A stretch of 64,000 nt of DNA. It comes from Galaxea fascicularis (Eukaryota; Cnidaria; Anthozoa; Scleractinia; Euphylliidae). The DNA lies in NCBI GenBank assembly GCA_948470475.1, contig OX419335.1:42170025-42234024 (forward strand), given 5' to 3'. The first letter of the stretch is position 1, and every line of letters begins with the position of its first letter. Positions 51,001 through 61,668 of this stretch are shown here, piece by piece. The notes beneath the pieces are model-generated. The model was not told the origin of the DNA, did not search any database, and was given only the letters and a program-made list of their open reading frames with translations. Made by a program: the position numbers and the translations under genes.

Positions 51001-52483
51001 ACTCTTTTTGGTTTCTATTCATACAAAACTGTCTCGTGTGGCTTTTAAGAGGAACAGATGTCATTCAAAATCATACATATCCATGCGATTATAAAAACGC
51101 GTTGTCTCCGAACCATTCGTTTGCGCCGTGACTCATTTGACATGCATATCCCACATCCCACTGGTCCAGTCAAAAATCAAAGATCAAGTGACAACATTTC
51201 CCCACCCAGCCATTGATATATATAAAAACAGACAATTTACACGTGATAAAAATGGTTCATTCCACCGCCCGTCAAAGAGAAAGCTGTTCTTTTTCTAGAC
51301 TGTGTTGGACATATTTCTGCTCCTTCGCTTCTTCCGCTGCGGATTACCCGACAGGTCTTCTGTTAATGGCTCTCGTTTTCCATCGCTAAATGCTTTAATA
51401 GCCTCTCAATAAAACCACTCGATCATGGGGGTAACAAAAGACTGTAAACAAATACTCAAGTTGAGACAGAGATATTTCAGGGACCGCTCAACTACTTGAA
51501 GGAGATTAAATGACGCATTTTTCGGCTAGGAACCATACTGAAACAAGTGCGAGATGGTACATCCAATTTGCTTTGGGTTTCTAGGAATGGACTCGTGGAG
51601 TCATGACCAAGAGCACGAAGGGAAAACAAACAAAAGTATTAATATTCTTATTACCTCACGGAAATACGGATAATCTAATGACTTAACTAAAAGGAATACA
51701 CAGGGTTAGGAATGTGCCGTCGAGCCAAGGCTGATGGCACGGCACATCATGTTCAAATTGATTAGTTGCATAGCGCAATGATTTTATAATTCTTAAACTG
51801 GATTCGCTTTTGCTAATAGACTCCTGATTTACTTTGATGTGTGAATCGCTCATTAGCACGATATAAATCCGCGCTGAATCTAGTCGGGGTGGTTCGGGAG
51901 TTATGCTGTTTTCGGTTTCTTTAAAACACGTTAAAATGTGTGCTCTTAACCTTCCTTACCTTGACTAAAGGAACTCTTGAACCTAACTTGCAAACAACCT
52001 TTGCCCTCCATTCATACGTTTCATGTTTCATTTTCATCTGTCAAATATCTGAGTGCGTGTTCTCTCTCGTTCGCTCATGGTCAGTACAAAGTGTCCTCAA
52101 ATTAACCCTTTGCAGGGGAACTGTCGGCATCATACGACCTACGTTTCAACAGCTCTGTCACAACAAGGCGGGAAGTTGCCAGTGAGTGTAACAGTACGTC
52201 ATCATCTCTATCCACTGGATTACTGCTTATCAACTTACATCTTAGCTTATCGTAAACTGGCACTAGCCTCGTGTGCCCCACGAACCAGCAGGCCGGTTGT
52301 CACATGCGAAATCATATAAATTCTGATCATCACCCCTCGATTTTCTCTGACGGCCGTCTTCAATCCGGCTTGAAAATGAACGTGACTTCAAATGAGTATG
52401 TTTTTTGTTTGTAATTCTCTACTAAAATTTACACTTACTGAGACACAATCTGAGACATTATTTCTTTTTAAATACAGTATTAG
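48067..52483. other. No supported gene
   Basis: Homopolymers: T16 near 48119 and C18 at 48398-48415. A Gly-rich, Cys-containing frame at 50187-50516 (+) is driven by a GGTGG/GGAGG tract and has no splice support. A small hairpin (ATGTGCCGT ... ACGGCACAT) lies at 51712-51748. Confidence 0.3.
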
Positions 52484-52889
52484 CTAAATAATAAATCTGT
52501 TGTGATATCGTCTGGTCGCCTTCATGAAAACCGTTTGATTTATTCAGACAAATTGTCTTCATCACAATCTTTACCAACGGACTCACGAAACGCATATTTG
52601 TATCGACTGTCAGGGACAAATGGCGGAGGGAAGATACCAATTGGACCATTCCCAATCTATGATCACAATCGTAAGCTTTCTAAAACTTCAAAATTTACCT
52701 TTTTTATTTGTTTGACAAAAAATTCAATACACGAAAATAAATTTAGATGATCTGCTTACCATTACGGAGCAGTACTTACGTAAAGTCAGCCAAAAATTTC
52801 TTGATCTAATTAGCATTTTGCCAAAAGTGACAAAACCCTTACCTCAGTCTTATAGAGTTTCAAACGTTTACCGCCCCTTTGTGATTTAA
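52484..52889 (+). CDS. Doubtful two-exon frame upstream of homeobox D
   Basis: Blocks 52484-52670 and 52747-52889 can be joined (donor AATC|GTAAGC, acceptor AATTTAG) into 109 open codons including GGGKIPIGPFPIYDHN and ending RPFVI-stop. No start codon or upstream exon was found. The last part overlaps the block conserved upstream of homeobox B, where the alignment is out of this frame, which argues that it is regulatory rather than coding. Confidence 0.2.
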
Positions 52890-52969
52890 GTGGACGCTCA
52901 TCATATATTGCCTTAATTGGCTGTCAAACCGATTAATAGACTCCGGATGCGGGATCATAATATTTAGCA
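52865..52969 (+). promoter_or_regulatory. Conserved upstream block of homeobox D
   Basis: GTTTACCGCCCCTTTGTG, AAGTGG, TTAATTGGCTGTCAAAC, GACTCCGGAT and ATAATATTTAGCA occur in the same order as in the block at 36519-36633 upstream of gene B. Ends 88 bases before the ATG. A TATATA near 53014-53019 lies between block and start codon and may be the TATA box. Confidence 0.75.
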
Positions 52970-53056
52970 GCTACGAATCGCAATATTGACGTTTGATTAT
53001 CTTGTGGGCGTTCATATATACTGGTTTGTTTGTTATCCAGAACAGATAGGAACTAC

Positions 53057-53816
<760 letters not shown>

Positions 53817-55882
53817 TCTTTACCTAAGTTAGCAGTATAATTCCTCACTTTTCGCAGACAGGTACGTGAAGATATATACCCATGCCGGAAAACGTTGGTA
53901 ACATGGATGCCAAAGCTTTTATTTCTATTAATCATGTGTCAGTTTTTGTAAGGACTTCAAAGGTTATTTTCTATAAAACTCAGTTTGAGTCCATTTCACT
54001 AGAGGATAATTTACCTTTCCTCGAGGATTAAGTCATGACCACGCTGGACTGAGAGGAATAGTAAAACTGCATAATCATTTCTCCAATTTGTTTACTTAAT
54101 GTATTTCCGGAAATTGGATTTTTATGGCAGTTCAGCTTTGCAAGGTTATTTATGAATTTCGACCGAATTGTGATTAGGATAAGACGATAATTTAAATTCA
54201 GAAATGGAGCACCATTAAATCTCAGCGAGTAAACTGTTCGAACTGAAGAAAGTTCTCGTGCAGTTAATTACTAAATTCCTTTCGGTTTGCGTCGGCGAGG
54301 AATTACGAAGAGTTAAGCAATGGCTTGTCGCTCCTTTCTACTGCAGTATTAAAAGCATAAAAACAATTTATAATAAACCGGAATTGCATTGCTATAAGCC
54401 ATTAAGTATTTAACTACGAATATTTACTTTAATTTCACAATAATGATGTAAATACAGAGTAAACGCAGTCGCCTATGTCGGCATTTCCGTCCAAATTGGC
54501 GTCGAGTGTTCTTGAATATTGAGCAGGGTAAGCAAAGTGTTAGAAATAAATAGCGACAACTGTGCTGAAAAGCATACATTAGATTGAGTTAATAGATGTC
54601 TTGTAATAACTCTGATGACCGTGGTCGCCAAAATTGTTGAAAGTAAGCAATAACAATAAAAGAGAACTGTTAAACTGTTGTAAGAGGTTAATGTTTACTT
54701 ACTCTCTAAATAGTAGTCGTGCAAGCATTCTGCTCACGCAAATCGAAAATGTTTCATGGACGAGCTTAATCTTTTGGTAGCGATAAGTTATGATCTACGT
54801 ATTGTCAAATCATCTCGATTTTTTTAGTTTATGTTTGAAAACATACTAAAACATTTTCTTGAAGCAGTTATTCACTAGGAGGTGCATATGATCTACCAAA
54901 GTAGACGGAAGCGTTTGCAAGAGTTAAACTGTTATGCTGGGGTCCTTGGTTTGATCTTTTGAGTTTGCGGGAAAGGAATTGTGTTCGCAAACCGTCGGCT
55001 TCACTTTGTTCAAGTCACACGCGGTCTTTGGTCCCTTTATAATTCCCGGCATATGCAACTTCCACAGGGGCCTTTCTGAGATATACTAGTACTGTTCCGG
55101 AAACCGCATTTCCGATTGCGTTAGGCTGGGCCGCACTGACTGGGTGGGAGGAAGTGAACAAGTAGTTTATCAAGTCCCAACTGGTATTCTTGTTCACGAG
55201 CATCGAAGTTTCCAAGCCAGTTACCTTGCACCTGTTCTTTACTAATGTAAACTGTTTCTCGTGAGAAGTGATGACCACCATCTAACTTCTCATTACCTAT
55301 ATCACAAGTTTGTCGATAACACAGGGTATGAGAATACAGGGAATGATCACCAGAGATCAGTTGACTGGAGTTAATTTTTTCAAAGATTCTCCGTGGATGT
55401 AACACTTGTTGATACTGCAAATGTAGGGAGATAAAGTACAAGGGATAAATCGTTTGGGCCCGCTTATCTCGAGTACAGTGGAACTTCCATTTAGGGGACA
55501 CCCTGGGGACCCGGACAAGTGTCCCCTGAATTGAGGTTGGCTCTGGTTAGTTACTATTGACCAAGGAACAAACAACAACAACAACACTTTCTCTGTTACT
55601 GTTATTTTGGAGTAAAATCCTCTGTAGTCATGCATTATTTCAAAGAAGTACAATGTGCAAAATCATGATTTTCAAAGCTGTCTCAGTGATATCGTGTGTT
55701 CTAACCTGTCGCTGTTGTGTAATGGAAACTTTCAAGAACAACTTACTATCATAAATAGCGCGAGGACCCCTTTACCTTGTTCATTCAATATTCCGCAATT
55801 CAAAGATTTGATTTCATATATTCACTTCACCTGTTCATCACTTACGAGTTTATTACGAACCCACAAACTGCAGATCTCCCAG
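53817..55882. other. Downstream of homeobox D, no gene seen
   Basis: AATAAA at about 54373 is a possible polyadenylation site for D. At 55476-55550 a CAGTGGAACTTCCATTTAGG end resembles one terminus of a pogo-type MITE; its partner end is not visible. Confidence 0.35.
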
Positions 55883-55953
55883 TTGTCTTGTTAGCTCAGT
55901 TGGCAGAGCACTGCCCGCTATCGCAGAGGTCATGGGCTTGACTCCCGCACAAT
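55883..55953 (+). repeat. tRNA-derived SINE head
   Basis: GTTAGCTCAGTTGGCAGAGC is a clear A box and GAGGTCATGGGCTTGACTCC a B box, at tRNA spacing; the 3' continuation is not tRNA. Best preserved of the three heads of this type. Confidence 0.65.
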
Positions 55954-56331
55954 CCTGAATATTTTGAGGTTTCACTAATACTCAAGGAGTGTTCATACAT
56001 AGTACTGCACTGACAGCTGTCTTCACTTGTGACAAGTGTACACTATAATTTTAGTAATAACTTTATTTAGACCGCATGGTGTAATCATCGGATATGACAA
56101 CACTACAAGCGATATAAATCTATCTAAGAGTGTCAAATTCCTTGTAATAAAAGGCTAGAATATTAAAATATGTATAAATTATCCCCACCCCCAAGAAATT
56201 AATAAACCTGCTTTACAAGAATGCCGCGTTCAGATAATCAAGCAAAAAAATTGTGACAGCCCCTTCGAAAGCTAATGATAGTTTTTGCTTGCCGCAATTC
56301 CCGCAATTTTATCAACCCCTTTCTGATGGTT

Positions 56332-56754
56332 AAGCCGCTGTTTCACGTTGAAACGTTTAGCTGAAACTTGTATGCAACGGCGCTGCGAGACAAGTTTCAG
56401 CAGGCGTTGTACCGTGTACCATGGTCGGTTTCCTGAAACTCTTTCGAACTTCCGTTGCGAGACAAGTTTCACGAAAGGTAGAACCGCATTTTACTTCTGC
56501 AACGGTCGCAACGATCGGAGTGATGATAAAAACAAGAGTTTCACCGTGGAACACCACTTCGTGAAACTGGTCTCGCTCGGTCTTGTTACGCTGCGTAAGC
56601 CAATCAGAAACCTGAACAACAACATTTTGAGACCAAGCGTTCCCGAACAAGTTTCGACCTTTTATGTTACACGGTGCAACACCTGCTAAAACATATTCCT
56701 CAGCGCCGTTGCACACAAGTTTCAGCTAAAAGTTTCAACGTGTAAGGGCGGCTT
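56332..56754. mobile_element. MITE, about 423 bp
   Basis: Left arm AAGCCGCTGTTTCACGTTGA, then CAACGGCGCTG; right arm is the inverse (CAGCGCCGTTG ... CAACGTGTAAGGGCGGCTT). Internally GAAACTTG/CAAGTTTC units repeat at least eight times in both orientations. Confidence 0.72.
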
Positions 56755-56953
56755 TTGTCATCTTCCGAGAGGTTACTCTGTCCTCGTCATCAGTGGGAGG
56801 TTTAAACAGTCCACATCCCTTTAGCAAAGCCTGATAGACCCTGCTATAACCTTTTTCTGGGTACATCTCCTTTCAGAGTCACAAAATTAACGTTCATTTA
56901 ATATTAGTAATTGAAGGGACACCTCTATCGAGGGGACAGGAAGGAAGGAAGCA

Positions 56954-56976
56954 GGAGAACCAACAAACTCAGCCCA
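56954..56976 (-). repeat. Fragment of the 59.0-kb SINE
   Basis: Inverse of GTGGGCTGAGTTTGTTGGTT, which is found in the SINE body at 59021-59221. Confidence 0.6.
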
Positions 56977-57101
56977 CGCAAGCATCTCTCAAACCACCAG
57001 TCGTGGTGGTAATGGTCTTCTGTTCTTGAGCGAAGCGTCAGTATTTTTTATGCAGGTATCAGGGGTGAGGAAGTTACGTAACTTTTATTTACGTACTTTT
57101 A

Positions 57102-58010
57102 GGGCCTGTTTACATGAAGGGAGGGTGCCCCGGCTAACCGAGGTGCCCTTGTTACCGAGCTGCCCTGGGAGAGTCAACTTCTCCTACGTTTCTTTAGAAA
57201 ATGCATTGAGGCTTTTACCTCGGGGGGGGGGGGTGTTTCTAAAAAAATTGGGTGGGGGTGTGCGGCACGCTTCTTGAAACCTTTACCCTATTTCAGACCT
57301 AAATCTGTAATTCTTCCTACCCTATTTCAGACCTGACCCTTAACAATACCCGATTTCACTGTACAAAGTTTCGAGCTTAAAATTCCACACTATAAAGCAG
57401 GTTGTATAATGCACCGCCAATTCAAGACTAGAGTGCACAAACCATACCCTATTCACACTAAAATGGTCAAAATTGATACCCTATTTCAGACCAAAACGGC
57501 TTAATACCATACCCTTTGGCGCCGCACATACCTATATAGCCCATACAAGGGAGTATCCCCTACGGGGACTTTTACGTGCTAGACAAGTTCATCCGCCTTC
57601 CCGGGCGGGGAAACCCTTCTAGGTGGCATAGCTTTTTGCCATGTAAAAGGGTTCGTGCCGGGGCACTCGGCTAGCCTAGGTGAGAAGACTGTTATATTCA
57701 GCGTTATATTCCAAGGCAGCTTTTAATGTCAACTGCCTCTAGTGGCTACCCTCAATGAGTAGAGTGCAGAATAATAGCCTTAGACACTGAAAAGCGGTTG
57801 TTAGAGGAATGAGTGACGGAAAAATTAAAACTTGCCGCCAAAACGTTTCTTATATCCGCCAACTTGTTTGTTATGCTTAGCGACAGCTCAAACGATAGCC
57901 CACTGACTATCCCGCTCAGGTGAATTGCATGTAAAGGCGGGCTATGTCTTAACCCTTCTAGCTGGGTAGCCCGATTAGCCGGGGCACCCTCCCTCCATGT
58001 AAACAAGCCC
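57102..58010. mobile_element. Non-autonomous DNA transposon, 909 bp
   Basis: Ends GGGCCTGTTTACATGAAGGG and the inverse of GGGCTTGTTTACATGGAGGG, with GGGTGCCCCGGCTAA further in on both arms. TTA on both sides fits the 3-bp target of PIF/Harbinger elements. The interior has several copies of TACCCTATTTCAGACC and a G-run. Confidence 0.78.
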
Positions 58011-59020
58011 TTAGTCAAAAAGGGAGTCTAATTCCCACTTGTCCATTACGGCAGCTGAAAGGAAGACAGATATAGATTGGTTTGGTTGCCTGCAGTCTAG
58101 TTGACCTTCAATGCTGACAGCGATTCATGACAAATATTTCGTTTTTCTTTGCCTCAATTTTACTATCAGGTTCCTGACTGGCTAAATATAGATCGAGCAT
58201 GCTTATCCGCCTATCATTTGCTACTTCCAGCGATTTTTTTAAATTTTATTTTTAGGGAACGTTCCAGGGTCAACCTCCTGTTTCCTTTTCTTTCAAGATA
58301 TATATATTATTTTATTTTTTTAACACCTTGAATAAACTACTGATATGTTATCACGGCCAAAGCAAATATATCCGGCCACCGCTACTGAGGAAGCTTTATT
58401 TATATGTGATGTCACTGCTAAATTGATCAATCTCCTCAATCATGTAAGCATACTATGAAGTTATTTTGTTTCAGTTGCTTTGTGCTCTGGCACCAGCCTG
58501 CCGTGAAGCGAAACCAAGGTCCTAAATTTTCAGTTCAAGCAACTGAAAAGCAAATAGAACGCACAAATGGCCAGTGTTCCTTTTTCGTTGGAACAGAAAT
58601 TCGCGTTCCGTTCGTTCACTGATTTCAATTTCCCTCTTTTTCGGTGTTGTCCACTTCTTCCCCCACGGTGCTACAACCAACTATGATCTACTGGCCGGTG
58701 TAGTTGCTTGTCAGGAGCTAAGTAGAGATCCCTCGCCCATATGCATGAAAAACCTTTTCTTTTCACACGGTCGAAGTTTCCGGCATTTTAAACCGAAAAT
58801 TGTGGCCAGATGAGAAAAGCGCCTGAAGGCCACGAGATTTTTCTACAAGCCCGCGGGCTTTGCCGTTTCATCACGAAACGAGACTGCACCTTGAAAGAGT
58901 TCAGCTTACAAGGTTAACTTGTCTAAAATTCATTTTTATTGTTAGAACCCGATAGCAATAGTCTAGTTTCGTTACTAGGTATGACCGTCATGTGTTCTTA
59001 AATGGCAAGGACTAAAATAG
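58011..59020. other. No gene seen
   Basis: AT-rich spacer; no repeat or gene recognised. Confidence 0.3.
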
Positions 59021-59221
59021 GGGAGCGTGGTTGGCGCAGTGGTGAGAGCGCTCGCCTTCCACCAATGTGTCCCGGGTTCGATTCCCGCACTCGGCGGCAT
59101 AAGTGGGCTGAGTTTGTTGGTTCTCTACTCTGTTCCGAGAGGTTTTCCTCCGGGTACTCCGGTTTTCCCCTCTCCTCAAAAACCGATATTTGATTTAAGT
59201 TAGAGTTTATTTGATTTACAG
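59021..59221 (+). repeat. tRNA-derived SINE, near complete
   Basis: A box GTGGTTGGCGCAGTGGTGAG and B box GGGTTCGATTCCCGC, then a non-tRNA body (GAGTTTGTTGGTTCTCTAC, CCGAGAGGTTTTCCTCCGGG) and an AT-rich tail. The layout matches SINEs widespread in cnidarian genomes. Confidence 0.8.
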
Positions 59222-59230
59222 TCTTCCCAA

Positions 59231-59405
59231 TAGGCCATTTCCGAGTTCATGTCTGCCTCCACTTCAAAGCGAGTCTAAGTGCGAAGTTTTTGGTATGAAA
59301 ATTAGTTTTCATTCATATGTAAAGTAGATCTAATTATCATCACAAAAACTTCGCACTTAGACTCGCTTTGAAGAGGAGGCAGACATGAACTCGGAAATGG
59401 CCTAT
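59231..59405. mobile_element. 175-bp foldback MITE, copy 1
   Basis: Nearly perfect hairpin: TAGGCCATTTCCGAGTTCAT and the inverse at the other end; arms of about 65 bases. Followed shortly by the ATT microsatellite at 59453-59508. Confidence 0.85.
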
Positions 59406-59452
59406 TAGAAGAGCACTCGTGTTCAGCTAGAACGATTTGAGACTTAAATAAA

Positions 59453-59508
<56 letters not shown>
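59453..59508. repeat. ATT microsatellite
   Basis: About 19 uninterrupted ATT units. Confidence 0.95.
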
Positions 59509-59509
<1 letters not shown>

Positions 59510-59705
59510 GCTAGTGTGCCCGTTCCTGCGATTTTGTACGCTCGTCGCTGCGAATCGCAAGATGAGTCAACCGATCAGGTAATCCGATTTTTATAATAAT
59601 AATGATAATAATAATTTCATTTTAATCACACGACTTTCAAAATAGCGGACCGCGACGATGCTTGGAGCCTGGGAACAAAAATCTCAGCAACAATCGACGG
59701 TGAAA

Positions 59706-59880
59706 TAGGCCATTTCCGAGTTCATGTCTGCCTCCTCTTCAAAGCGAGTCTAAGTGCAAAGTTTTTGTTATGAAAATTAGTTTTCATTCATATGTAAAGT
59801 AGAACTAATTACCATCACAAAAACTTCGCATTTAGACTCGCTTTGAAGAGGATGCAGACATGAACTCGGAAATGGCCTAT
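59706..59880. mobile_element. 175-bp foldback MITE, copy 2
   Basis: Same length and same sequence as copy 1 with few changes, 300 bases away in the same orientation. Ends ATAGGCC/GGCCTAT. Confidence 0.85.
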
Positions 59881-60737
59881 TCGCTCGCGATTCTCACTGG
59901 CGATCAAAATCGCCGCGATCGGTGTGTAAAATCACCTAGTTTGTCGCCGGCTTTAAAGGGCTGATCAAATAATTTCTACTTCTACTTCTGTACAATGTTT
60001 TCGCATCAAATGATTAATTTCAATCAATATTTTAATAACTAAACTTGTTTGCTTGGGGAAATGTTATGACGTGATCAAACGAGGCCACATATGAGATCGG
60101 ATTCGTCAATTCGAACGTTGCAGGCTTGAAAACTATCAAGTTAGGAACAACTTTCCATGGATTACTTTTCACTATTCATACAATCAGAATATCATTTATT
60201 TTGCTTTGAATTCAGTGCTGACATTTTATTTCATTTCAACACGTTTTATTGTTAGCTTATCCTTATACGATCTTGTTTCCCTCTAACAATAGTTTTCTAG
60301 TAAACTGGGCATTTTTGATCTGGAACGTAACTATATATCAACTGAGTAAAACCCTATAATAGTTTAAAATAGTAGTCCACAAAACCAAACATGGCAATCC
60401 CGCCTAACTTAAAATCTCTAATCATTTCTCATTTAATGCCACTGATGAATGTCAAATTTAGTTCAAATGAAACCACAGTAGCTATAATAAATTTCGAATC
60501 ATACTTCAAAGCACTTTCAACTGAACAGCAAAACCGCACCTACATTTATTAAGTACCACTACCTTTTTTGTACTGACAATCTCTAGTCTTATAGCACTAA
60601 ACTGTAATGCTTAAGACTGAATTATACCTGAATTTCGCTGAGACCCGTAGTATTGTCGTTCAACTAAAGGGGTTAATAGTTCAGTTAATCTTTTGGATAC
60701 TGGTGAGGTAATCTGGCCCGAAGAATAAAAAATTGTA
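59881..60737. other. 3' flank of the GPCR gene, no gene seen
   Basis: AT-rich; no repeat or gene recognised. Confidence 0.3.
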
Positions 60738-60743
60738 TTTATT
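60738..60743 (-). terminator. Polyadenylation signal of the GPCR
   Basis: AATAAA on the minus strand 23 bases past the stop codon at 60766. Confidence 0.55.
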
Positions 60744-60765
60744 TATGAGAAAATACGTTACGTAG

Positions 60766-61668
60766 TTATGACTCCAGAGATCTCTCCCGCATCCGGAAAG
60801 ACCTTTTGTTCCAAAGATCTTTTAAGCCATCTCTATAATTTGCGCTTTGAAGTGTGTAGACAACTGGGTTTACGGAGCAGCTGCTGTACACAAGTAAATA
60901 CGACAACTTATATAACAACTGCTCGGGTGAGATACTTACTGCTGAGACAATGATGAAGGGAACAAAGCAAATGGAAAACAAAACAGTGACTGTTAATAAA
61001 ATCTTTATGATTTTTCGTTTGTCTTTCATGTCTTGCTCTGAGCTATTTTCGTTTGCTGGGAGGATGTTGTCCAAATAAAGGGCTTTCACTATCTTAAAAT
61101 AACAGAAAGAGACGATAAAAACCGAAATGCCGACTATCATCGCTAAAAACACCCAATACACTCTCGAAGATGTTTCCCTCCAATCCATGTGACAGTCTTT
61201 CACTTCATTCACGTACTTTTGTTCGACGAATAGTGGGAACACAAAAGCAACGGCCACAATCCAGATGATGCATATTGCAATACAAACACGTCTCTTTTCC
61301 AGCTTTAAACGGAGATCCATTGATCGTAATAAAGCATTGTGCCTTTCAACTGAGATTAAAGTTAAAGTAAGACCGGATACCAGCAAAGTTATTCCAGCCA
61401 TAAGATGCATTGTTATAAACTTGCAAAGAAAGTCGCCAAGTCTTCCGTCAGGATGTTCAAAGAACTTCTGAAGCACGATTCCCGGCATACAAAACATTAG
61501 GGAAATAATATCAGAAATGGCGACATTCACCAGAAGAACATTAGTGGTTGTGCGCATGGAACGCCTTCTTCTCACCACGGCAATAAACAGAAAATTCCCA
61601 ATAATTCCAGAAATAACAATGATAATGTAAAAAGGGAGAAGAGCTATGTCCACATCCGAAGGCTCCAT
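60766..61668 (-). CDS. Rhodopsin-family (class A) GPCR, single exon
   Basis: 300 residues, complete seven-helix plan. TM1 has IIGNFLF (N1.50); TM2 has LLVNVAISDIISL (D2.50); a Cys before TM3 (FLCKF) pairs with one in loop 2 (KDCHMD). The DRY motif reads ERH. TM4 has CIIWIVAVAFVFPLF. Loop 3 is basic (DMKDKRKIIK). TM6 has CFVPF in place of CWxP, and TM7 ends NPVVY, a normal NPxxY. The N-terminus is only about ten residues, so ligand binding must lie in the helix bundle and loops. ERH and a short N-terminus fit the lineage-specific peptide/amine-like orphan receptors that are numerous and intronless in cnidarians; no ligand can be assigned. The ATG is the first in frame. No breaks seen. Confidence 0.92.
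   Translation of the reverse strand: MEPSDVDIALLPFYIIIVISGIIGNFLFIAVVRRRRSMRTTTNVLLVNVAISDIISLMFCMPGIVLQKFFEHPDGRLGDFLCKFITMHLMAGITLLVSGLTLTLISVERHNALLRSMDLRLKLEKRRVCIAICIIWIVAVAFVFPLFVEQKYVNEVKDCHMDWRETSSRVYWVFLAMIVGISVFIVSFCYFKIVKALYLDNILPANENSSEQDMKDKRKIIKILLTVTVLFSICFVPFIIVSAVSISPEQLLYKLSYLLVYSSCSVNPVVYTLQSANYRDGLKDLWNKRSFRMRERSLES

Noticed and set aside
59021..59100. Functional tRNA gene
   Set aside because: A and B boxes are present but the acceptor stem does not close and the sequence continues into a SINE body.
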